Shown: in pieces, positions 1-9,055 of the stretch
Layout: each line of letters begins with the position of its first letter
Position numbering within the stretch: position 1 is the first letter of the stretch
DNA from: Tateyamaria sp. syn59
GTDB taxonomy: Bacteria > Pseudomonadota > Alphaproteobacteria > Rhodobacterales > Rhodobacteraceae
Direction: 5' to 3'
Length of the DNA stretch: 64,000 bases
Assembly (NCBI RefSeq): GCF_007995245.1
Contig: NZ_VCBA01000002.1
Location: 186,001-250,000 of the forward strand
Notes under the pieces: model-generated
Databases searched by the model: none
Seen by the model: the letters and a program-made list of their open reading frames with translations, nothing else
Told to the model about the DNA's origin: nothing
Made by a program: the position numbers and the translations under genes

Positions 1-152
1 GTCGAGGTGATCGGCTCGGCCTTCCACGCGGTGCGGTAGATGTAGCTGCCGAACCCGATTGTGACGAAGAGAACAAAAACGACATATAACCCGATCACCG
101 TCACACCAAGCGACACGGATGACACAAACAGGCCCGGTGTACGATCTGCCAT
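1..152 (-). CDS. Small membrane protein, N-terminal part (cut by window edge)
   Basis: The first 50 residues are visible and the rest lies outside the window. The ATG at 152 is preceded by a strong GGGGGA ribosome site about 8 nt upstream, which fixes the start. After a short polar N-terminus (MADRTPG) comes one long hydrophobic segment at about residues 8–38, containing SLGVTVIGLYVVFVLFV, and then a basic/aromatic stretch (YIYRTAWKAEP) that would lie at the membrane face. I do not recognise the family. It follows scpB and a small basic protein in the same direction, so it may be co-transcribed. Function unknown. Confidence 0.55.
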   Translation of the reverse strand, partial: MADRTPGLFVSSVSLGVTVIGLYVVFVLFVTIGFGSYIYRTAWKAEPITS

Positions 153-249
153 TGTCGAAATCCCCCAGTTTAACCAATGGGGTGACGCTACGGCAGCGTG
201 CCCATGCAATCAACGGAGGTATTCCCGACCTGTTTGGTCGCGCGTCGCC

Positions 250-492
250 CTATTCCTGCCCGTTCTTGGCAGCTTGGCGCGCCTGGCGGGCGGCACGGCG
301 TGCGCGGCGCTGTTCGCGGACTTGCGCTTGCGTCGGCCCATCATTCGCCTGCGCCTCGGGCTGGGGTGGCGGCGCGGCCTTGGGCTGTCCCCGTCCGCGG
401 CTTGCCCTGTTCACACCAGCGTCGATGCCTTTGTTGATCGCTTTGCGCATGACGATGCGCATGATCATATTGATGATCTGGTTCACATTCAT
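250..492 (-). CDS. Small basic hypothetical protein (80 aa)
   Basis: An 80-residue protein with three visible parts. Residues 1–22 form a hydrophobic/amphipathic helix (MNVNQIINMIMRIVMRKAIN). Residues about 30–52 form a Gly/Pro/Gln-rich linker. The C-terminal 25 residues are Arg/Ala-rich (QRRARRAARQARQAAK) and probably helical and nucleic-acid or membrane binding. A longer frame exists upstream, but the ATG at 492 has a good AGGAG site 7 nt before it and gives the sensible N-terminus, so it was chosen. It lies 73 nt after scpB in the same direction. I do not recognise a named family. The function is not inferable beyond a possible membrane-peripheral role. Confidence 0.6.
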   Translation of the reverse strand: MNVNQIINMIMRIVMRKAINKGIDAGVNRASRGRGQPKAAPPPQPEAQANDGPTQAQVREQRRARRAARQARQAAKNGQE

Positions 493-565
493 CGGACTGC
501 TCCTGCCATCTGGCTTGCGCGTAACATAGCAATGAATGTGACGTTTTTCAGGCCTTTTCGCCGGA

Positions 566-1228
566 TCAATCCTCGAAAAGCTCGGATTGCCCTTCTTCGC
601 TTTCGTCTTCGGCCTCGGTTTCGGGGCCGGGCAGCGTGCCGGGCGGCGGACGGTTTTCCAGAAGCCCCGCAGCACGCAACTCCTTCAGGCCCGGCAGATC
701 GCGGGCATTTTCCAACCCGAAATGATCAAGGAAAGACTGGGTGACTACGAAGGTCACAGGCCGACCAGGCGTCATCTTGCGGCGGCCAAAACGGATCCAT
801 TCGAGTTCGAGAAGCTGGTCCACGGTGCCACGGCTGACGCTGACGCCGCGGATTTCCTCGATCTCAGCCCGTGTGACCGGTTGATGGTACGCGATGATGG
901 CAAGCGTTTCGATGGCCGCCCGGCTCAGCTTGCGCGTCTCGACCGTTTCCTTTTGCATCAGGAACCCAAGGTCGGCAGCGGTGCGAATGGCCCAGGCGTC
1001 ACCCACTTTCATCACTTGCACGCCGCGCCCCTCGTAGCGTTTGCGGAGATACACAAGCGCCTCGGCCGCATCGCAGCCATGGGGCATGCGCGCCTCAAGT
1101 TCGCGCGTGGTGATGGGTTCGGCTGTGGCAAAGAGGATCGCTTCGACCATGCGCTCCTGTTCCGCCATGGGAGGGGCTTCGAACAGGCTTTCTTCTTGTT
1201 CATCAGGTTCTTCGGTCACGATGCTCAT
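566..1228 (-). CDS. scpB: Segregation and condensation protein B
   Basis: ScpB partners ScpA and SMC in the bacterial condensin that compacts and separates chromosomes. The 220-residue protein has the family's tandem winged-helix layout: an N-terminal domain at about residues 25–90 (AEQERMVEAILFATAEPIT) and a second domain at about 100–170 with the signature IETLAIIAYHQPVTRAEIEEI and the wing motif RGTVDQLLELEWI. The acidic tail (about 195–220) is typical of the family. Its start overlaps the end of scpA by 26 nt, indicating translational coupling. The organisation nagZ–scpA–scpB is conserved in Rhodobacterales. The assignment is firm. Confidence 0.95.
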   Translation of the reverse strand: MSIVTEEPDEQEESLFEAPPMAEQERMVEAILFATAEPITTRELEARMPHGCDAAEALVYLRKRYEGRGVQVMKVGDAWAIRTAADLGFLMQKETVETRKLSRAAIETLAIIAYHQPVTRAEIEEIRGVSVSRGTVDQLLELEWIRFGRRKMTPGRPVTFVVTQSFLDHFGLENARDLPGLKELRAAGLLENRPPPGTLPGPETEAEDESEEGQSELFED

Positions 1229-2006
1229 CTCTCTTGCGCAGTTGGATCGGCGCGAATGTCTCGGACTGGCGGATTTCGAGATGCCCTTCTTTCACCAGTT
1301 CCAAGCTGGCTGCAAAGGTGGCCGCAGTGGCAGAGCGGCGCTTGGCTGGGTCCATTTCCCAGCCTTCGGGCAGGTAAGACAAGATGTCGGTCCAGTCGCC
1401 TGCAAAGCCGATCAGCCCGCGCATCCGGTCGAGCGCCTGCTCCATCGTGAACACCGCGTCGCGGTCCATGACAAAGGGGCGGAATTCATCGCGGGTGCGG
1501 ATGCGGGCATAGCCCTGCATCAAATCGAGCAGGGTTGCAGAATAGGTGACCTTACGCACGCGTGTGACCATCTCGGACTGGCCACGGGCAAAGAAATCGC
1601 GGCCCAGCTGGTCACGCGCCATCAGGCGGGCGGCGGCGTCACGCATGGCTTGCAGACGTTCCAGTTGAAAGGCGAGATGTGCGGCCAATTCTTCGCCTGA
1701 AGGCCCTTCTTCTGCCGGATCGGGGGGTAATAGCAGGCGGGATTTGAGGAAGGCCAGCCAAGCGGCCATCACCAGATAATCGGCGGCCAATTCGAGACGC
1801 AGTTGCTTGGCCTTTTCTACAAAGGCGAGGTATTGGTGCGCCAGTTGCAGGACCGAGATTTTGCGCAGGTCGACCTTTTGCGTGCGGCTGAGCGTCAGAA
1901 GCAGGTCGAGCGGCCCCTCGAACCCATCGACATCTACGATCAGTGCCTCCGCCGCGAGGCGGTCGGCGACCGAAATCCGGTCTTCCTCGAATGTGTCTTC
2001 AGCCAT
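1203..2006 (-). CDS. scpA: Segregation and condensation protein A
   Basis: The kleisin subunit of the SMC–ScpAB condensin, bridging the SMC heads through its N- and C-terminal domains. The frame could start 22 codons earlier inside nagZ, but the ATG at 2006 (MAEDTFEEDRI) lies 10 nt after the nagZ stop and gives a normal 267-residue protein. The family N-terminal signature FEGPLDLLLTLSRTQKVDL sits at about residues 28–46. The LAADYLVMAAWLAFLKSRLLLP helix follows at about 75–95, and a C-terminal winged-helix part ends near residue 260. It overlaps scpB by 26 nt. In the condensin model it acts with the scpB product immediately downstream. Confidence 0.95.
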   Translation of the reverse strand: MAEDTFEEDRISVADRLAAEALIVDVDGFEGPLDLLLTLSRTQKVDLRKISVLQLAHQYLAFVEKAKQLRLELAADYLVMAAWLAFLKSRLLLPPDPAEEGPSGEELAAHLAFQLERLQAMRDAAARLMARDQLGRDFFARGQSEMVTRVRKVTYSATLLDLMQGYARIRTRDEFRPFVMDRDAVFTMEQALDRMRGLIGFAGDWTDILSYLPEGWEMDPAKRRSATAATFAASLELVKEGHLEIRQSETFAPIQLRKRDEHRDRRT

Positions 2007-2016
2007 GCCCCACGCT

Positions 2017-3018
2017 TTAACCTGCCCCGCCCAAAAGCGCCTCAAGTTCGGCGGTGAGCTCGGCAATGTCAATGTCGTCTGGGGTTTTGCGGGCAGCCAG
2101 CGCCGCCTCTGCCCGCGCTTGTGCGGCGTCGGTCATGGGACCAGCGGCGTTGGCCGAAGCGATGCGCGCCGCCAAGGGTGCGTTGCAGTGCAGGACCACG
2201 TCGCAGCCTGCGTTAAGCGCACGGCGGGTGATCACATCGACCGTCCCGTCCAGCGCTTTCATCCCGATATCATCAGTCATGATCAATCCGTCGAAACCGA
2301 TGTCGCTGCGGATCAGGTCCATAGTATCCTTGGACAAGGTTGCGGGGGCTTCGTCCACTGCCTCGAACACAACATGCGCTGTCATGCCCATGGGCAGGTC
2401 ATTGAGGTCGCGGAACGGGGCAAAGTCCGTCTCGCGCAGGGTATCCAGGCTGACATCGACGCGCGGGAGATCGAAATGGCTGTCTATGGCGCTGCGCCCA
2501 TGCCCCGGCATATGCTTGAGGACCGGGACGACGCCGCCGTCCAGATGCCCCTGCGCAGCAGCGCGCCCAAGGGCTGCGATATCGCCGGGCGACGTGCCGT
2601 AGCAGCGGTTGCGCAGGAAATCATGCGTGTCGTTGACCAACAGATCGACCATGGGGGCGCAATTGCTGTCGACGCTCATCGCTTTAAGTTCGTGCGCTAT
2701 GTGTCTGTATCGCAAATACATTGCACGTTCGGCATCATTACCTGCAGCCCGGACAAAATCCAAGGGCGGCAACCATTCCGTCCAGGTGGGACCTCGCATG
2801 CGCTGCACACGCCCGCCTTCTTGATCAATGGTGATGATGGCGTCGCGGCCGACCGCCTCACGCATTTCCGAACACAAGCCATAGACTTGGTCGGGCGTAT
2901 CCACATTTCGGGCAAACAGGATGAAACCAAACGGGTCTGCATCGCGGAAAAACGCCTTTTCATCTGGCGTCAGGCGCAGACCATCTGCGTCTAGGATGGT
3001 CGCACCGAAATTGCTCAT
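2017..3018 (-). CDS. nagZ: Beta-N-acetylhexosaminidase (peptidoglycan recycling)
   Basis: NagZ removes N-acetylglucosamine from recycled muropeptides in the cytoplasm (glycoside hydrolase family 3). The 333-residue protein has the (β/α)8 barrel with the substrate-binding motif TIDQEGGRVQRMRGP at about residues 63–78. The catalytic-loop motif KHMPGHGRSAIDSH is at about 162–175, where His and Asp assist catalysis. The nucleophile region is LIMTDDIGMKAL at about 243–254, with the Asp in MTDD. No signal peptide is visible, as expected for NagZ. Its start overlaps the stop of the SPOR-domain gene by 4 nt (ATGA), so the two are translationally coupled and both concern the cell wall. Confidence 0.95.
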   Translation of the reverse strand: MSNFGATILDADGLRLTPDEKAFFRDADPFGFILFARNVDTPDQVYGLCSEMREAVGRDAIITIDQEGGRVQRMRGPTWTEWLPPLDFVRAAGNDAERAMYLRYRHIAHELKAMSVDSNCAPMVDLLVNDTHDFLRNRCYGTSPGDIAALGRAAAQGHLDGGVVPVLKHMPGHGRSAIDSHFDLPRVDVSLDTLRETDFAPFRDLNDLPMGMTAHVVFEAVDEAPATLSKDTMDLIRSDIGFDGLIMTDDIGMKALDGTVDVITRRALNAGCDVVLHCNAPLAARIASANAAGPMTDAAQARAEAALAARKTPDDIDIAELTAELEALLGGAG

Positions 3019-4019
3019 CTCGTGACGACCGGGATACAGTCGGCGCCTTCAGCCACAAGGGCCGAACAGAAGCGACGCGCGTCGCTGAGGTCGGTAAACC
3101 CGTGGGCACGCAAACGGTAGAAGGTGCGCCCACCCGATTGGGCCTGCTGCACAATGCGATCCTTGTCGCGCAGAAGGTCACCGAACCGGCCCTGCATCTG
3201 GTCCCACTGCGCGCGGGCGATGTCTGCGCTGTCAAAAGCACCGAGTTGGACCAGCCGTGTGCCTGTCGGGATCGCCGATGCCTCAAGTTCCGAGGTTTGA
3301 GGCGCTGTTGCAACCTCGACCGGAGCGGGCGTGACCGTGTCGGGGGCGGAGGCTGGACGCAATTGCGGCCGGACCGAAGTTTTCGGCCCCGGCCCTTTGA
3401 CCACCGCGGGCACCGGCGTTGGCGTGTCGGGCAGATCGGCAGCATCCACGCTGGCCAACACGGCCTCCGCGACGGCATCTTCGATCGGGTTAGCCTCTAT
3501 CGTGTCGACACCGGCGGTGAGCTGGTTGACCAGATCATCCACATTGCCCTCGGCCAAGGCGGCCGCGACGTCGATTTGCGGTGCATCAAGACTGGCCGCC
3601 ACATCAAGCGGCGCGGGTTGTTGCACAGGCGCCACGGCCTGCGCGGGGATCGGCTGATCCTCCTCCGTCAGATCGACGGGGCGCGGGGCCAGCGTGACCT
3701 GATCAACGGGGCCGGAGGCTTCGCCCGCCGCGGCCACTTCGTTCACAGCCAAACCGGTGTTACGCGCAAGCTGACCACCGGGATTATCTGGGCGCACGCG
3801 CATTTCGCCCTCGGCGGCGCGGACAACCGGGATGCCCGACACATCGCGCATCACCAACTTGCAGCCCCAGACAGACACGCCCGCGATCAATGCCAGCGAC
3901 ACGGCCGCACCCGCGAAATTCGTCAAGTTTTTCAGAACATTGGAGGGTGGCGCAGATGCGTGTTCGTGCGCGTCATAGCCCTCGTGACCCATCTCGTGGG
4001 TGTAGTGCATATCTGCCAT
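3015..4019 (-). CDS. SPOR-domain membrane protein (septal peptidoglycan binding)
   Basis: A 334-residue bitopic protein. Residues 1–28 are cytoplasmic and His-rich, and residues about 33–53 form one transmembrane segment (AAVSLALIAGVSVWGCKLV). A long low-complexity periplasmic linker rich in Ala/Pro/Val/Asp follows to about residue 250. The C-terminal SPOR domain (about 255–332) starts GTRLVQLGAFDSADIARAQW and ends with an RLRAHGFTDLSDARRFC-type motif. SPOR domains bind glycan strands lacking stem peptides at the division septum. It sits between argS and nagZ in the same direction, a common Rhodobacterales order. It resembles FtsN/DedD in architecture, but I would not assign either name. Confidence 0.85.
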   Translation of the reverse strand: MADMHYTHEMGHEGYDAHEHASAPPSNVLKNLTNFAGAAVSLALIAGVSVWGCKLVMRDVSGIPVVRAAEGEMRVRPDNPGGQLARNTGLAVNEVAAAGEASGPVDQVTLAPRPVDLTEEDQPIPAQAVAPVQQPAPLDVAASLDAPQIDVAAALAEGNVDDLVNQLTAGVDTIEANPIEDAVAEAVLASVDAADLPDTPTPVPAVVKGPGPKTSVRPQLRPASAPDTVTPAPVEVATAPQTSELEASAIPTGTRLVQLGAFDSADIARAQWDQMQGRFGDLLRDKDRIVQQAQSGGRTFYRLRAHGFTDLSDARRFCSALVAEGADCIPVVTR

Positions 4020-4142
4020 CTTTGCCTCATTGCCCGCGCGGATACGTGCCCGCGCAAGTCATATATCTGGTTGTGCCCGCCCGACCGTCGTGATCGAGGC
4101 GCGCCTTGGGGTAAGTGCCTGTTTGCCCCTTTTGGCGGAGCG

Positions 4143-5885
4143 TTAACGCAGCTCTTCGGCTGGTTTCACCCCAAGAATACCAAGGCCCGCTGCAATTACA
4201 ACGGCGCAGGCGCTGGCAAGCGCGATTTTTGGCATCGACGCCTCTTCGCTGTCCTGCAGGAAGCGCAGTGTCGGGTCGTCATTGCCCCGGTTCCAAAGCG
4301 CGTGGAACACCTGCGCTAGTTCATAGAGGTAGAAGGCGATCCGGTGCGGTTCGTTGGTGCGCGCCGCCGTTTCGACCAAACGGGGCCATTCCGCAATCTT
4401 TGCGGCCACGGCCAATTCGGCCGGGTCTGTCAGCCCGCTCAAATCAGCGTCCGCCAATCGCTCGTGTGGCAGGTCAAACCCTGCTTCAGATGCCTTGCGC
4501 ATCACGGACGTGACCCGCGCGTGGGCATATTGCACGTAAAAGACGGGGTTTTCCTTGGACTGCTCAAGTGCCGCATCCAGATCGAAATCGAACATCGCGT
4601 CATTCTTGCGCGTCAGCATCATGAAGCGTGTGACGTCAGGCCCAACCTCGTCCACCACGTCGCGCAGGGTGACAAAAGTCCCTGCCCGTTTGGACATCTT
4701 GAACTCCTGCCCGTGCTTGAACAGCTTCACGAGCTGCGTGAGCTTGATGTCGAGCGGTACGGCGCCTTCGGACAGGGCGGACACCGCCGCCTTCATCCGT
4801 TTGACATAGCCGCCGTGATCGGCGCCAAACACGTCGATCAGCGCGTCGAACCCACGCTGCACCTTGTCGTAGTGATAGGCAATGTCGGGGGCAAAGTAGG
4901 TCCATGCGCCGTCCGATTTCATCACCGGCCTGTCCACGTCATCGCCGTGGTCCGTGGATTTGAACAGCGTCTGTTCACGCGGTTCCCAATCCTCGGGTTT
5001 TTTGCCCTTGGGCGGCTCAAGCACGCCCTCATAGATCAGGCCCTTACCGCGCAGATCATCCAGCGCCGCCTCGATCCGGCCTGTGCCATAGAGTGACTTT
5101 TCGGAATAGAACACGTCCATTTCGACGCCGAGCGCCGCAAGATCCTCTCGGATCAGGTCCATCATGGCTTCGGTGGCGAATTCGCGCACCTCGGCCAGCC
5201 AGAACTGTTCACCCTTGTCCACAAAAGCGTCGCCGACCTTGGCCTTGAGGGCTTCGCCCACGCCGATCAGGTAATCGCCGGGATAGGTGCCGTCCTCGAA
5301 CGCGACCTCCTGCCCGTGTGCTTCGAGATAGCGGAGGTAGACAGAGCGTGCGAGCACATCGACCTGCGCGCCGCCATCATTGATGTAGTATTCGCGCGTC
5401 ACATCGTGGCCCGCGAAATCCAGCAGCGAGGCCAGCGCGTCACCAAACACAGCGCCCCGCGTGTGGCCCACATGCAAGGGACCGGTCGGGTTGGCCGACA
5501 CGTATTCGACGTTAACCTTCTTGCCCGCGCCCAGGTCAGACCGGCCATAATCGGTCCCGGCCCGAAGCGCAGCCGCCACAACGCCGTGCCAGACCGATGA
5601 GTCAAGCCGCAGGTTCAGGAAACCCGGGCCTGCCACTTCGGCGCTGGTGATCCGCTCATCCTCTGCCAGTCTGGTCGACAGCATTTCGGCAATGTCGCGC
5701 GGCTTCATCTTTGCGGGCTTTGCCAGCACCATCGCCGCGTTTGTCGCCATGTCCCCGTGGGCGGCATCGCGCGGCGGCTCAACTGTCACGTTGTCGGTCG
5801 CAAGACCATCGGGCAGTTGCCCCGCCTCGACCATGGCAGCAAGGTTGGTCAGCACGAGGGCACGGATGTCGGCAAAGAGGTTCAT
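4143..5885 (-). CDS. argS: Arginyl-tRNA synthetase
   Basis: A class I aminoacyl-tRNA synthetase that charges tRNA-Arg. The 580-residue protein begins [11 protein letters not shown] (ATG at 5885), the usual family start. An in-frame ATG 15 nt upstream is possible but less typical. An N-terminal Arg-tRNA-synthetase domain precedes the HIGH-type motif [15 protein letters not shown] at about residues 125–140. The KMSK-type loop is [13 protein letters not shown] at about 400–412. The C-terminal DALR anticodon-binding domain fills the last 120 residues and ends KPAEELR. Downstream, after 123 nt, is the SPOR-domain gene. Length and motifs are normal. Confidence 0.96.
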   Translation of the reverse strand: MNLFADIRALVLTNLAAMVEAGQLPDGLATDNVTVEPPRDAAHGDMATNAAMVLAKPAKMKPRDIAEMLSTRLAEDERITSAEVAGPGFLNLRLDSSVWHGVVAAALRAGTDYGRSDLGAGKKVNVEYVSANPTGPLHVGHTRGAVFGDALASLLDFAGHDVTREYYINDGGAQVDVLARSVYLRYLEAHGQEVAFEDGTYPGDYLIGVGEALKAKVGDAFVDKGEQFWLAEVREFATEAMMDLIREDLAALGVEMDVFYSEKSLYGTGRIEAALDDLRGKGLIYEGVLEPPKGKKPEDWEPREQTLFKSTDHGDDVDRPVMKSDGAWTYFAPDIAYHYDKVQRGFDALIDVFGADHGGYVKRMKAAVSALSEGAVPLDIKLTQLVKLFKHGQEFKMSKRAGTFVTLRDVVDEVGPDVTRFMMLTRKNDAMFDFDLDAALEQSKENPVFYVQYAHARVTSVMRKASEAGFDLPHERLADADLSGLTDPAELAVAAKIAEWPRLVETAARTNEPHRIAFYLYELAQVFHALWNRGNDDPTLRFLQDSEEASMPKIALASACAVVIAAGLGILGVKPAEELR

Positions 5886-5945
5886 TTGAGGCCTATTCAT
5901 TGGGTGCGCGCGGTGTATCACGCGCACCCCAAGCGTCAAGCGCTG

Positions 5946-7079
5946 CTACCCGGTCAGGCGGGTATGTTCCTGCAGCGCAAACCGGTCCGTCATCCCGGAA
6001 ATGTAGTCGGACACACTGCGGGCCAGTGCGACCTCATCCCACGCGTCGACGTTACGGCGCCATTCGGCGGGCAAAATGTCCGGTTTTGCCATAAACAGCG
6101 GGAACAGATCGTTCACGATGCATGTCACGCGTTCGCGTTCGACCATGACGGACGGGGCGCGGTACATGTTGGTGAAGAGGAACGCCCGGATTTGTTGCAG
6201 ATCGGACCATAGGGCATCCGAAAAGCGGATGACAGGGCGGCCCAGATGGCGGACGTCTTCCACCGACTGCGCGCCGCTGTCTGCGAGCCGGGACCGAGAC
6301 GTTTCAACCACATCCGTGACCATAGCGGCGAAGACGCGGCGCAGCCCTTCGTGACGCCGCCGCATTGGGTCGAGGTCGGGGTAGTGTCTGTCGACCTCGG
6401 CAAAAGCCGGTCCGATCATGGGCAGATCACAGATGTCGGCCTCATCAAAAAGACCGGCGCGCAGTCCGTCATGCAGGTCATGGTTGTTGTAAGCGATGTC
6501 ATCGGACAGGGCGGCCACCTGCGCTTCGGCACTGGCGTGAGTGCCAAGTTCAAGGTCGTGTTCGGCATCGTATTCGGCCAGCGCATAAGGCAGGTCGCCT
6601 GTCACGGGTCCGTTATGTTTCGCAATACCTTCAAGGGCTTCCCAGGTGAGGTTCAACCCATCGAAATCGGCATAGTGGCATTCCAGCCGGGTCACGATCT
6701 TGATCGCCTGCGCGTTGTGATCAAAGCCGCCATATGGCGCCATGAGGTCCTGGAGGGCATCCTCACCCGTGTGGCCGAAAGGCGGATGACCAAGGTCGTG
6801 GGCAAGCGCGATGGCTTCGGTCAGGCAATCGTTCAGACCCAAGGCCCCCGCAATGGTGCGCGCCACTTGCGCCACCTCGATGGAATGGGTCAGGCGGGTG
6901 CGGTAGTAATCGCCCTCATGCTCCACAAATACCTGTGTCTTGTGCTTGAGCCGCCGGAAGGCCGACGCGTGAATGATGCGATCCCGGTCCCGCTGAAAGG
7001 GCGATCGGAATGACATTTCCTCCTCCGGCCAGCGCCGTCCTCGGGCGCGGGCTGGATCAGAAGCATAGGCGGCTGTCAT
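5946..7079 (-). CDS. dgt: Deoxyguanosinetriphosphate triphosphohydrolase-like protein
   Basis: An HD-superfamily phosphohydrolase that splits dNTPs into nucleoside and triphosphate. The 377-residue protein shows the N-terminal family motif SFRSPFQRDRDRIIHASAFR (residues about 23–42). The metal-binding HD motifs follow: RLTHSIEVAQVAR at about 62–74 and LAHDLGHPPFGHTGE at about 92–106. A further Asp lies in AALSDDIAYNNHD (about 195), which completes metal coordination. It belongs to the shorter bacterial type-2 (Dgt-like) group rather than the 505-residue E. coli type. It is divergent from the iron–sulfur carrier gene (start 7161), sharing an 81-nt promoter region, and lies 60 nt upstream of argS. 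Confidence 0.92.
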   Translation of the reverse strand: MTAAYASDPARARGRRWPEEEMSFRSPFQRDRDRIIHASAFRRLKHKTQVFVEHEGDYYRTRLTHSIEVAQVARTIAGALGLNDCLTEAIALAHDLGHPPFGHTGEDALQDLMAPYGGFDHNAQAIKIVTRLECHYADFDGLNLTWEALEGIAKHNGPVTGDLPYALAEYDAEHDLELGTHASAEAQVAALSDDIAYNNHDLHDGLRAGLFDEADICDLPMIGPAFAEVDRHYPDLDPMRRRHEGLRRVFAAMVTDVVETSRSRLADSGAQSVEDVRHLGRPVIRFSDALWSDLQQIRAFLFTNMYRAPSVMVERERVTCIVNDLFPLFMAKPDILPAEWRRNVDAWDEVALARSVSDYISGMTDRFALQEHTRLTG

Positions 7080-7160
7080 TCGCTATGATCCTTGTCGGCT
7101 TTTACAGGCTTGCATATATTGCGATTGCAGCACGATGAAAACCGTTCGGAGCAGACGCAG

Positions 7161-7484
7161 ATGCAATTGCCACCCAAAGTGACCGACCGCGCCTTTGAAC
7201 GCCTGGCCGAGATTGGCGCCGCCGATCAGGGACAGGCCCTGCGCGTGGCCGTCGAAGGGGGCGGATGTTCCGGGTTTCAATATGAAATCGCGCTGGACGA
7301 TCCCAAAGACGACGACCTCGTATTGGAAGGTGCAGGCCAGAAGGTTGTCGTAGACAGCATCAGCCTGCCCTTCCTTTCCGATGCCGTGATCGACTTTTCC
7401 GAAGAGTTGATCGGCGCGCGGTTCGTGATCAACAACCCCAACGCCAGCAGCTCATGCGGCTGTGGCACCTCCTTTTCGATGTAG
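7161..7484 (+). CDS. erpA: A-type iron–sulfur cluster carrier (ErpA/IscA-like)
   Basis: Delivers Fe–S clusters to apo-proteins. The protein has 107 residues, the usual length for the family. The three conserved cysteines are visible: VEGGGCSGFQY at about residues 31–41 and the C-terminal pair SSCGCGTSFSM at about 97–107. The ATG at 7161 follows an in-frame extension of 23 codons that lacks family similarity, so the shorter form was chosen. The sequence is closest in character to ErpA of alphaproteobacteria, but IscA and ErpA cannot be separated firmly by eye. It is divergent from dgt and ends 3 nt before the convergent stop of the helical protein gene at 7487. Confidence 0.88.
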   Translation: MQLPPKVTDRAFERLAEIGAADQGQALRVAVEGGGCSGFQYEIALDDPKDDDLVLEGAGQKVVVDSISLPFLSDAVIDFSEELIGARFVINNPNASSSCGCGTSFSM

Positions 7485-7486
7485 GC

Positions 7487-8554
7487 TCAGGCACGGGCGA
7501 AGACGTCAAAGAACGCATCGAACTCGTTTGTTGAAGCGATCGTCTCTTCAAGAAGCAGGGCAGCGTCGCCTTCGAGCGAGCTGAACACGTAGTCGGACAT
7601 GTGTGCCCAGTCGTTGCTGCGCGTGTGAGCCGCGGCGAAAAGCGCGCCTGATACACCGCGCAAGGCGCTTGGTCGGTATTGTTGTTGGTCAAAACGAACG
7701 CGTCCGTCCGGTATGGCAGCCCCGGTATCGTCATGGCCAAGTGCCCGAGCCGCCCAATGCGTCACCAGATATTCATGGTAATCATCGTGACCACCTACCC
7801 CATCGTCGGCGACAACGGCGAAGGTGTCCATCGCAGTGCGGACCGCTTCGACCCAAACCGCATTCGGGGTCTGCCCGGCCTGCTGTAGTGCGATACACAC
7901 CTCGGCCAGCAGGTCGATGTTCTGGTCCATATGCGCAAGGATACCCACATATTCGAGGCTGCGCAGAGCCCCGGCATCCAGATGCGGGTTACGCCGACCG
8001 TATTCCGACAGGTAAAACACGATATGCGTTAGTTCATAGGCCGCCTTTTTGTTTGGCAACCCGAAGGTTTCTGCCCGACCGATGAAGGCGCGCAAGCGAT
8101 TGTCCAGATCGGGATCGGCGGCCGTGCACTCCACGCCACGGCGGTCAAGCAGCCGCCGCGCTTCGGCACGTTGCAAATCACTCATTTCGGCATCCGGCAG
8201 TCCCTGCGCGGCGACCCAGTGGCACAGAGCCTCCATCTGCCCATCCACGGCAGTGCCGCGTAGTCCCAGATCTTCGAGATCGAGCCCGATAGACAACAGG
8301 AAGCGATAGTACTGTGGAAAAAACCTTAACCGTTCTTTCAGGCCGCTGTAGAAATCAATGTGCGGTTCAAGGGCCACATCGCTGACCTGCATCCCCGTAC
8401 ATTCGAGTATGCTGAGCAGTTCGGCATTTTCCTTCAGCCAGAACACATCGTCCGGGAACCGGCGCTGCGTCGCGAAAAGGTCAATCAATCCATCCGCCCG
8501 GTCGACCAGACGCTGGCGGCGCGGCGGGACATTGAGCGCTATGACATTCGACAT
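7487..8554 (-). CDS. All-helical hypothetical protein, partner of tandem-repeat protein
   Basis: A 355-residue soluble protein with no signal peptide or transmembrane segment. Predicted content is almost wholly helical. Noticeable motifs are VFWLKENAELLSILECTG (about 38–55), YELTHIVFYLSEYGRRNPH (about 178–196), ILAHMDQNIDLLAEVCIAL (about 209–227) and GGHDDYHEYLVTHWA (about 258–272). The conserved-looking His, Glu and Asp residues could bind a metal or substrate, but no known catalytic motif is recognised. It lies 45 nt downstream of the repeat-protein gene in the same direction, so the two probably form an operon. The ATG at 8554 has an AAAGGAC-type site upstream. It seems to belong to an uncharacterised Rhodobacterales family. 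I assign no function. Confidence 0.8.
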   Translation of the reverse strand: MSNVIALNVPPRRQRLVDRADGLIDLFATQRRFPDDVFWLKENAELLSILECTGMQVSDVALEPHIDFYSGLKERLRFFPQYYRFLLSIGLDLEDLGLRGTAVDGQMEALCHWVAAQGLPDAEMSDLQRAEARRLLDRRGVECTAADPDLDNRLRAFIGRAETFGLPNKKAAYELTHIVFYLSEYGRRNPHLDAGALRSLEYVGILAHMDQNIDLLAEVCIALQQAGQTPNAVWVEAVRTAMDTFAVVADDGVGGHDDYHEYLVTHWAARALGHDDTGAAIPDGRVRFDQQQYRPSALRGVSGALFAAAHTRSNDWAHMSDYVFSSLEGDAALLLEETIASTNEFDAFFDVFARA

Positions 8555-8599
8555 CGTTTTGTCCTTTCAAGTGCTGTGGTCATGTCCCGCCGACGCGGT

Positions 8600-9055
8600 T
8601 CAGGAGCCCGAGGAGAAAAAGCCCGTCACATCGCCCTGGATCACTGTGCCCGTTACGGGACCGGAGCCCGACGAAAACGCACCCGTAGCGTCACCAGACG
8701 TGGCGTTCGACGTAACGGGGGCGCTGCTGGTCGAGAAGAGTTCAATGCCATCTCCAGCTACAGTTTCGATCACGGCAGGCGCGCTGCTGGTCGAAAACAA
8801 TTCCACGCCGTCCCCCAGTGTTGCTTCTGTCGTCATAGGCCCGCTGCTGGTCGAAAACATCTCAACACCATCGCCCAGTGTCGTGTCGGTCGCGACCGGT
8901 GCGCTGCTGGTGGAAAACAGGTGTGTTCCGTCCCCGACGCGTGCGTCTGTTGCCGTAGGAGCACTGCTGGTCGAGAACATGTCGACACCGTCACCAAGGA
9001 TGGCCTCGAACGCGCCAGGTGCGCTACTGGTCGAGAACAGATCGACGCCGTCACC
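8600..9055. repeat. 60-bp coding tandem repeat, about 7.5 copies
   Basis: The DNA encoding the repeat protein has an exact 60-bp period with no indels. The core gcgctgctggtcga (or close variants) recurs at 8721, 8781, 8841, 8901, 8961 and 9021 on the plus strand, with a degenerate copy near 8661 (ccggagcccgacga) and a partial one near 8601. Differences between copies are largely at third codon positions in the core and at all positions in the seven-residue spacer, so the protein core rather than the DNA seems to be under selection. Confidence 0.9.

Noticed and set aside
8600-9055. Regular 60-bp repeats resembling a CRISPR or satellite array
   Set aside because: The whole array is one open frame with a good start, the repeats are degenerate at wobble positions, the spacing has no unique 30-bp spacers, and no cas genes are nearby.
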